From positions 124,001 through 188,000 of the forward strand of contig CAWIKP010000022.1 in NCBI GenBank assembly GCA_963836735.1: 64,000 nucleotides of DNA. Direction: 5' to 3'. Below are positions 57,816 to 64,000 of the stretch, piece by piece (position 1 is the stretch's first letter; each line of letters opens with the position of its first letter). Both the position numbers and the translations under genes were made by a program. Below the pieces are notes generated by a model. The model was not told where the DNA came from, made no database searches, and saw only the letters and a list, made by a program, of their open reading frames with translations. The stretch comes from JACCXG01 sp963836735. GTDB lineage: Bacteria; Acidobacteriota; Vicinamibacteria; Vicinamibacterales; 2-12-FULL-66-21.

Positions 57816-58439
57816 TCAGAGCTCCTTGACTCCTTCGGCGGCGGCGGTGAGCGCCGCGAGGGAGGCGCGCTCGGTCAGCTCGACCCGCTGCAGGCTCTTC
57901 ATGTCGCGACGGTGCAGCGCGTCGGCGCGCAGCCGCCAGCTCTCATCGCGCAGGCGCAGATACTCCCTGGCCTTTTCCAGCGATGGCTCGTGATCGGCGC
58001 GGACGTTCTCGAGCGACATTACCCGGACCCGCACTCCCTGGAGCTGCGGCTTGATTTTCCGCTCGATGAAGCGTGCGAGCGACTCGCTGTCGAGCGTGCC
58101 GCGCTTGAATTGCGCCGCCGCCGCGTCGTAGAGCGCCGCGGTCTCCGACTCGACGGCGAGCAGCCGGTCGATCTCCGGGCGCATGTCCGCCGGAGGCGGC
58201 CTGAGCGCCTGAATGGCGACGATCGTCGCCGCGAGCATCAGGGCGATGGCCGTGCCCTGAGCGAGACGGTTCTTCGCCTGGATCGCCTGAACGAACATCC
58301 GCAGGCCGGCGAGCCCCATCAGCAGGATCCGACGCGCCACGACGCTTGCCGCCAGCAGCCACTTCATCACGCGCTTCCGCTCGTCGGTCGACATGATGTA
58401 GAAGGCGAACCCGGCCAGGACCAGCAGGAAGAGAAGCAT
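57816..58439 (-). CDS. Membrane protein of unknown function
   Basis: A 207-residue protein with an N-terminal membrane helix (MLLFLLVLAGFAFYIMS) and a second (GTAIALMLAATIVAIQAL), then a long alpha-helical region rich in E, R and L (about 95-205) likely to form a coiled-coil or four-helix bundle. I do not recognise the family. It converges on the dehydrogenase operon with a 25-base gap. Confidence 0.55.
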   Translation of the reverse strand: MLLFLLVLAGFAFYIMSTDERKRVMKWLLAASVVARRILLMGLAGLRMFVQAIQAKNRLAQGTAIALMLAATIVAIQALRPPPADMRPEIDRLLAVESETAALYDAAAAQFKRGTLDSESLARFIERKIKPQLQGVRVRVMSLENVRADHEPSLEKAREYLRLRDESWRLRADALHRRDMKSLQRVELTERASLAALTAAAEGVKEL

Positions 58440-58588
58440 GCGATCCCGGGCCTCAAAAGGCGTGCCACGGAAGGGTCGAATTCACGGCAGATTCCGCCGG
58501 TCGCGAGAGCGTTCGGCCTCGCCGGATTTCAATCAGGGTATCCGGCGCATCGAGTTTGTAATCGCTTTGGGGTAATCAGGGCGAATCG

Positions 58589-58872
58589 TCAGCATCTATT
58601 AGGTTGCGCGCCGGGGCCCCACCCCCGGCGCGCGCCGCGGGGCCCCACCCCCGCGGCCAGCCAGCGCTCGCTTCGCTCGCGCCGATGTTTAGCAGCATCT
58701 GGCTGCTTGGATTGGCAATGCGCTCGAAGAAGCCACCACAGAATGCTGATCCAAGCGGCTAAGGGTTGCTAACCAGCGGCGCCGAGCAAAGCGAGGCGCT
58801 GGCAGCGGGTGGGGGTGGGGCCCCACCCGGTTTCGCGGGGGTGGGGCCCCGCGAAACAAACAAGAATGCTGA
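58589..58872. repeat. Two inverted TCAGCATT/GC-block repeats, copies D and E
   Basis: Copy D (58589-58755) is inverted relative to copy E (58741-58872), and the pair shares the CAGAATGCTGATCCAAGCGG junction. Both contain GGGGCCCCACCCC blocks; D has GCGCTCGCTTCGCTCGCGCC and E the diverged GCGCCGAGCAAAGCGAGGCG. No gene was seen in 58440-58950. Confidence 0.7.
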
Positions 58873-58950
58873 TCCTCGGCTGCTTGCCATCCGGTTGCTG
58901 ACCGGAGCACACCTATTGCATTCCAATAGGAAGAATGACAGCATGTCCCC

Positions 58951-59293
58951 ATGGCCGACCGATCGGATGTCAAGCAGGGCACGCTGGCCCTGATGGTGCT
59001 GAAGACGCTCGAAACGATGGGGCCGCTGCACGGCTACGGCATCGCCCGGCGGATCGAGCAGACCAGCGGACACCTGCTCGCCATCAACTACGGCACGCTC
59101 TATCCCGCGCTGCTGAAGCTCGAGCAGGAAGGGCGACATCGAGGCCGAGTGGGGCGTCTCGGACAACAACCGCAAGGCGAAGTACTACCGCCTGACCAGG
59201 TCCGGCCGGAAACGCGTCGAGCGCGAGACCCGCGAGTGGCAGCGGACTTCGGCGATCCTCGGGCGGTTCCTGGCCCCTGGTGAGCGGTCATGA
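58951..59293 (+). CDS. PadR-family transcriptional regulator (frame interrupted once)
   Basis: An about 113-residue winged-helix regulator: LKTLETMGPLHGYGIARRIE, INYGTLYPALLKLEQEG, and after one extra base near 59130, DIEAEWGVSDNNRKAKYYRLT. This is the standard acidobacterial PadR that precedes ADOP permeases. Its stop TGA (59291) overlaps the permease ATG (59290), so the pair is coupled. Start ATG 58951. Confidence 0.88.
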
Positions 59294-62039
59294 GAGCCCT
59301 CCGCCGGTGGCTGCGTCGACTGGCCGGCGTGGTCCGCCGCGCCCGCGGTGCTCGCGAGCTCGACGAAGAGCTGGCGTCGCACCTCCAGCTGCACATCGAC
59401 GACAACCTGCGGCGCGGCATGACGCCGGAGGAGGCGAGACGCCAGGCCCTGGTGGCGCTGGGCGGTCTGACGCAGGCGACCGAGGCGTACGCGAGATCAG
59501 AGCAGGCGTGCCGGTCGTCGACATCGTGATCAGGGATCTTCACTACGCGCTGCGCCTGATGCGCCGGAATCCTGGCTTCGCCGCGATCGTCGTCGTGACG
59601 CTCGGCATCGGCATCGGTGCCAACAGCGTGATGTTCAGCGTCGTCAATTCGCTGCTCCTGCGTCCACTGCCTTACGCGAATCCGGATCGCCTGGTCGCAG
59701 TCGAGACGATGGAAGCGGTGAGGTGGAGCTCGTCATACGCGGCGCCACCGGATTTCTACAAGTATCGCGACAGGAACCGGTTCTTCGATCAGGTCGAGGC
59801 CTACTTCACGCGCGCTGGAACATCACCGGCGGCCGGCGAGCCGGAGCGCGTGCAGACGCTCGTGGTGTCGCCGGGGCTGTTCGACGCCCTGGGAACGCAG
59901 ATGACGCTCGGCCGCGGCTTCGTGCGGCAGGACGAGCAGTGGGGATCGCATCGGGTGCTGGTACTGACGACGGGATTGTGGGAGCGGCGCTTCGGGGCCG
60001 ATCCGTCCGTCGTCGGCACCGCGATCACGCTGAACGGCGAGCCGTACGTGATCGTCGGCGTGCTCCCGCGATCGTTCTCGTTTCTCGGCGCCGAAGCCCA
60101 GATCTTCGTGCCGATGGCGTTCGAGGCCGGCGACAACCTCAACACCCACAACAACCACTTCCTGCGGATGATTGGCCGTCTGAAGACCGGCGTGACCCGG
60201 CAGCAGGCCAACGCGGATCTGAACGGCATCCTGAAGGCCATCGTCGCCGACGAAGGCGTGAACCAGGGACTGGTGATGGACGTCATCCCGCTGCGGGACG
60301 TGGTCGTGGGACGGGACGTCAGGCGCGCGCTGATCGTGCTGCTCGCGGCGGTGGGATTCGTCCTGCTCATCACCTGCGCGAACCTCGCGAACCTGCTGCT
60401 CTCTCGCGCCGCGGCGCGGCAGCGCGAGATTGCCGTCCGGCTGGCGCTGGGCGCTTCACGCCGGCGGCTGGTGGGTCAGTTCCTCGTCGAAAGCCTGCTC
60501 TTCTCGTTGGTCGGCGCCACCCTGGGACTCGCAATCGCGTACTGGTCTGCGGACGCCTTGAACCTCGTCAGCCAGCGCGTGCTGCCGAGAGCCGGGGCGA
60601 TTCATCTGGACGGTTCGGTCCTGATGTTCTCACTGGCGATCGCAACGGCGACCGGCCTGCTCCTTGGCCTCGCGCCTGCTGCCTACAGTGCAGGAGCGGG
60701 CGTTGGTGCCGACCTCAAGTCGTCGAGCCGCTCGTCGTCCGACAGCCTGGGCCGCAGCCGGTTGCGCAGCGTCCTCGTCGCGGCCGAGGTTGCGCTGACG
60801 CTGGTCCTGCTCGCCGGCGCAGGCCTGATGATCCGCAGCATGTACGAGCTGCTGCACGTCCCCGCCGGTTTCGATGCCGACGGAGTCCTGACCGCGCAGC
60901 TCAACGTGCCGGCGCAGAAGTACGTCGACCGCGAGCTGGAACGGCGTTCCTCCCCGCTCGCGTACACCCGGGCCACTGCTTTCTTCACCAGCGTCGTCGA
61001 CCGCATCCGTGCGGTTCCCGGCGCAGAAGCGGTCGGCGCCATCAACGGGCTGCCGCTGATGGGCGAGGTCTGGGGAAAGTCGGTCACGCTGTACGATCGG
61101 CCGCTGCCCGCCGATGTCCGTGGCCTCCCGTCGATCCAGTACCGCGTAGTGGCCGGCGACTACTTCAAGGCGCTCGGGATCCGGATCCTGAGTGGCCGGC
61201 CGTTCAACGACGCGGACACGCTGCGCGCGCCAAAAGTGGCGATAGTGAACCAGGAGTTCGCGCGCCGGCACTGGAGCGGCGTCAGCTCGCTCGGAAAGAT
61301 CATTTCCGTGAATCCGCCGATGTCCCTGGTTCCGAAATCGATCGTCGAAGAGGCCATACGGTCGGGAGCGATCCCGCCCGACTACGAGCCCGATCGACTC
61401 ACCGTGGTGGGCGTGGCCGACGACGTGCGTTACGGCGGCCTCGACGTCTCGGCGGTGCCGGTGGTCTACATGCCCTACGCGCAAGGTTCGGAAGGCACGA
61501 CCAACATGTTCTTCGTGGTCCGGACTGCCCGCGATCCGCTCAGCCTGGCCAGCGCGATCCGCCAGCAGGTGGCGGAGATCGATCCCGATCAGCCGGTGGC
61601 GTCGATCCGGACGATGAGGACACTGGTCGACGCGTCGGTGGCGCAGCGGCGCATGCAGATGAACGTGCTGGGACTGTTCGCGGCGATGGCGGTTCTGATT
61701 GCGGTCGTCGGGATCTACGGGGTGATGTCCTACAACGTCGCGCAGCGTGCCCGTGAAATCGGAATCCGGCTTGCGCTCGGCGCCGCGCGCCGCGACGTGA
61801 TCGCGGTGGTGATGCGGCAGGGCATGACGATGGTGGCTGCCGGAATGGTGGCCGGGCTCGCCGCGTCGGCGGGGATCACCAGGGTATTGCGCTCGCTGCT
61901 GTTCGGCGTGAGTCCCACCGACCCGCTGGTCTTCGCCGCGATCGCGGTGTTGCTGGTGGCCACGGCGGCGGCGGCGATCTATGTGCCCGCCCGGCGGGCT
62001 TCAAGGGTCGATCCGGTCACGATGCTGCGGAGCGAGTAG
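59290..62039 (+). CDS. ADOP-type ABC permease with permease-prefix domain (frame interrupted once)
   Basis: A permease of about 910 residues. Unlike the other four, it begins with the 'permease prefix' domain (ARGARELDEELASHLQLHID, GMTPEEARRQALVALGG), followed after a frame change near 59505 by IRDLHYALRLMRRNPGFAAI and the membrane part. FtsX cores: RAAARQREIAVRLALGASRR and VAQRAREIGIRLALGAARRD. The end ASRVDPVTMLRSE is complete. Coupling to PadR means this is the regulated member of the group. Confidence 0.87.
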
Positions 62040-62044
62040 TTCGT

Positions 62045-62180
62045 CAAATCCCAAGCTCCAAATCCCAAGCTCCAAGGCACTCCCAGTGCCCAACTTCCAA
62101 TGAGCTCACGAGTGGACGCTTCCTTTGGCTCTTGGGCGTTGGGAATGCGTTGGAGCTTGGGATTTGGAGCTTGGGATTTG
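62045..62180. repeat. Long tandem-arm palindrome, copy R8
   Basis: CAAATCCCAAGCTCCAAATC and GATTTGGAGCTTGGGATTTG form the arms. The inner part (GCCCAACTTCCAATGAGCTCACG...) is rearranged. It uses the same unit variant as R4. It lies between convergent genes. Confidence 0.82.
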
Positions 62181-62193
62181 CAGCGTGCCGCGT

Positions 62194-63597
62194 CTACTTG
62201 GTCTTCAGATACTCCAGCAGCGCTGCCTTGGACGCCGGATCGAGCGACGCGCCGTAGAGGTGGCCGGCGTTGCTGTTGCCGCGGTCCCGGGTGTTGAAGC
62301 GGACTCCCTCGCGCTCGGCATCCGCGCCGCTCGACACGAAGCCGACGTTGGCCCAGTCGTAGACATCGTACGCACGATAGAACTCGGCTGGCCGCTCGGC
62401 CGGGTTGAGCAGGGCACGCAGCGTCGGCACCGACCCGTTGTGAAGGTACGGCGCACGCAGCCAGAGGCCGTCGAGCGGCATGTTCGCGTAGCCGCCGGTC
62501 TTGCGGAAGTGCGAGAACTTCCAGGGTTTGCCTTCGCCGATGGTGTTCATCCGCTTGGCGAGCTCAGGGCTGAATGAATCGAGACGCTCCCGGTCGGTCC
62601 CGATGTCCGCGATGTTCGTGACCTGCCCGGTCTGCGGCGCGCCGAGCTCGTGGCAGCGCGCGCACTCGCGCTCGTAAATGGGCGCGCCGGTCTGAGCCAG
62701 CGCGGCGTTGATGCGTTCGACCGGGTACGCGGGCGGCTTCAGATCGAGGATCCAGTCTTCGATCCGCTTCATCGACGCGAGATCCAGCGAATCCGGCGTC
62801 GCGCCGGCGCCGATCGCGGCGCTCTTGTTCCGTTCTTCCACCGAGTTGTTGTTGCCGTCCCAGTGCAGCCAGAGCCCCTGCCGAATCCGCTGGTTCCAGA
62901 GCGACGGCAGATCCACGGTGCCCACCGTCTGGTCTTTGTCGATCGGCAGTCCGAGGAGCACCTTGTAGGGATTGAAGGTGTCGACGCGTCCGGGACCTTG
63001 CGGCGGCCGGACATCGAACCACGAGTTGTCCTTCGCCCGCTGCAGGATGCCGTCGCGGGTCTGACGGACCGCGAAGAATCGGTAGATGAACCCTTCGAAG
63101 AACCCGAAGTTCGGGTTCTCCCGCTTGATGGCATTGATCAGCACGGGGGCGGTGAATCGCGGATCGTTGGCGCATGCGGTCAGGAATCGCGCGTACGCCT
63201 GCAGGTCCATCTGATTTCCGGGCATGCCGAGGACAATCCGCCGCGGTGCGCTGGGCTCGGCCCGCACCGTGCCGCTGTGACAGGTGGCGCAGTTCAACCC
63301 GACGAGGGAAACCCGGTCTACCTTCTCCGTCGTCCCGATTGGGCGTCCATTGGGCCCGCCGTCGGAGATGAAGCCGATCCGCTCGTACCCCTGACCCGGA
63401 CGATTGGGCAGCTTGTCGGCAAAGACGATGGGGAGGACGCGCCAGATCCAGTAAGGGAGGCCGACCCGCGCCTCGGTTCCCACCGAGCCGTACTTGAAAT
63501 GGGTGAGGATGTCGTCGTCGGCGGCGCCTTCCTGGGCTGCCCCTCTGCATCCGGGCTGCGTCAGCGCGACAAGCCCAGCCATCATCAGCGCGCCCAT
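62194..63597 (-). CDS. Di-haem c-type cytochrome lipoprotein
   Basis: A 467-residue exported protein. MGALMMAGLVALTQPGC is a lipobox signal. Two CxxCH motifs, C103-A-T-C-H107 and C312-A-R-C-H316, bind haem. PYLHNGSVPTLRALLNP and the long insert between the haems (about 200 residues) place it near the RoxA/di-haem peroxidase group, whose members act on polyisoprenes or similar substrates. The assignment to an activity is inference. It stands alone between two palindromes. Confidence 0.82.
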   Translation of the reverse strand: MGALMMAGLVALTQPGCRGAAQEGAADDDILTHFKYGSVGTEARVGLPYWIWRVLPIVFADKLPNRPGQGYERIGFISDGGPNGRPIGTTEKVDRVSLVGLNCATCHSGTVRAEPSAPRRIVLGMPGNQMDLQAYARFLTACANDPRFTAPVLINAIKRENPNFGFFEGFIYRFFAVRQTRDGILQRAKDNSWFDVRPPQGPGRVDTFNPYKVLLGLPIDKDQTVGTVDLPSLWNQRIRQGLWLHWDGNNNSVEERNKSAAIGAGATPDSLDLASMKRIEDWILDLKPPAYPVERINAALAQTGAPIYERECARCHELGAPQTGQVTNIADIGTDRERLDSFSPELAKRMNTIGEGKPWKFSHFRKTGGYANMPLDGLWLRAPYLHNGSVPTLRALLNPAERPAEFYRAYDVYDWANVGFVSSGADAEREGVRFNTRDRGNSNAGHLYGASLDPASKAALLEYLKTK

Positions 63598-63655
63598 CCA
63601 AAGTCGTCGTGTGCACGTTAGTCATTCTTCCGCCTTCAGAATTCGCGGGACATTA

Positions 63656-63801
63656 TCAACTCCCAACTCCCAACTACCAACTCCCAAGGGAAGCCCGTCG
63701 AACAATAGGGTGAAAGGCACACAACCAGCCAGCTGGCGGTTTTTCACCCCATTGTTCGAGGGGCTTCCCTTGGGAGTTGGGAATTGGGAGTTGGGAGTTG
63801 T
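63656..63801. repeat. Long tandem-arm palindrome, copy R9
   Basis: CAACTCCCAACTCCCAACTA and GTTGGGAATTGGGAGTTGGG arms flank an inner stem (CGTCGAACAATAGGGTGAAA against TTTCACCCCATTGTTCGAGG) nearly identical to R3. The right arm ends at the stop of the aldolase gene. Confidence 0.88.
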
Positions 63802-64000
63802 TACTGCATCCACTCATCTACCCGCTCCTTGATGAAGTCGTCGTCCATCAGGTGCGGGTAGCGCGCGAGCGCCCTGTCGATAGCCTCCATCTGGCCGGGG
63901 CTCAGGTCCTCGTCCGGATTGAGGCACCAGCGGCCGGCGAGCAGGCCCTGGCGGCGCAGCACTTCGTGGATGCCGGCGATGCAGCCGGCGAAGCCGTTGG
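63801..64000 (-). CDS. DapA/dihydrodipicolinate synthase-family aldolase (C-terminal part)
   Basis: The last 66 codons of a gene that continues beyond the window: NGFAGCIAGIHEVLRRQGLL, AGRWCLNPDEDLSPGQMEAI and the end DDFIKERVDEWMQ. It resembles the C-terminal helices of the DapA/NAL/KDG-aldolase family found in Acidobacteria (the CLNPDE..S.GQ..EI tract). The catalytic lysine lies outside the window. Product class is likely but not proven. Confidence 0.6.
   Translation of the reverse strand, partial: NGFAGCIAGIHEVLRRQGLLAGRWCLNPDEDLSPGQMEAIDRALARYPHLMDDDFIKERVDEWMQ

Overview
The window is high-GC bacterial chromosome. Its gene content points to an acidobacterium of the Vicinamibacteria type, though no rRNA or other marker gene is present to prove this. 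The supporting signs are an Oar-like TonB receptor with a carboxypeptidase-regulatory domain, five MacB/FtsX-like 'ADOP' permeases without their own ATPase (one with a PadR regulator and a permease-prefix domain), four DUF1080 proteins, two sulfatases, a BlaI/M56 pair with a divergent sensor kinase, CRTAC1-type FG-GAP/UnbV proteins and a GMC oxidoreductase with a Tat-type subunit 3. No tRNA, rRNA, CRISPR array, transposase or phage gene was seen.

Layout. 0-5.5 kb: class A beta-lactamase-like hydrolase, TonB receptor, RodZ-like HTH membrane protein. 5.5-12.8 kb: YbjQ-like protein, ADOP permease, DUF1080 protein, CaiB/BaiF CoA-transferase, CitMHS transporter, beta carbonic anhydrase. 13-19 kb: TonB-receptor remnant, NarL-type regulator overlapping a CheB-CheR-PAS-histidine kinase, a shortened receiver protein and a small winged-helix protein. 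19-31.9 kb: two ADOP permeases, a cupredoxin/PVC-type dehydrogenase, HAD hydrolase, DUF1080 protein, Tat-exported serine hydrolase, sulfatase. 31.9-42.7 kb: PilZ protein, kinase-regulator-UnbV operon, divergent BlaI-M56 operon, ADOP permease, unknown secreted protein. 43-55 kb: SGNH-esterase fragment, desaturase, sialidase-like protein, two DUF1080 proteins, lipoprotein sulfatase, a GntR-ABC ATPase-permease operon, lactonase, GNAT. 55-64 kb: a 33-residue membrane microprotein, a GMC dehydrogenase complex, PadR + ADOP permease, a di-haem cytochrome and the tail of a DapA-like aldolase.

Functionally the region looks like periplasmic/outer-membrane glycan and small-molecule catabolism (TonB receptor, sulfatases, DUF1080 3-keto-glycoside hydrolases, GMC dehydrogenase with an Fe-S cysteine pattern, sialidase-like and lactonase propellers) mixed with two-component regulation.

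The most unusual signal is not protein-coding. Gene ends, mostly convergent ones, carry long imperfect palindromes whose arms are tandem 7-9 base units (CAACTCCCA type), often with a conserved inner stem. Related arm-type repeats use other units (ATTGCCAAG, GCTGGTCC, GAACCCGC). Two repeat families appear to have been recruited into proteins: the 9-base ATTGCCAAG unit, read as CTTGGCAAT, forms the signal peptide of the beta-lactamase, and an 18-base palindrome is inserted in frame in the CitMHS transporter. A second caveat shapes the whole annotation: about 25 single-base frame changes interrupt otherwise well-conserved genes. They look more like assembly indels than decay, so interrupted genes are given here as single loci.
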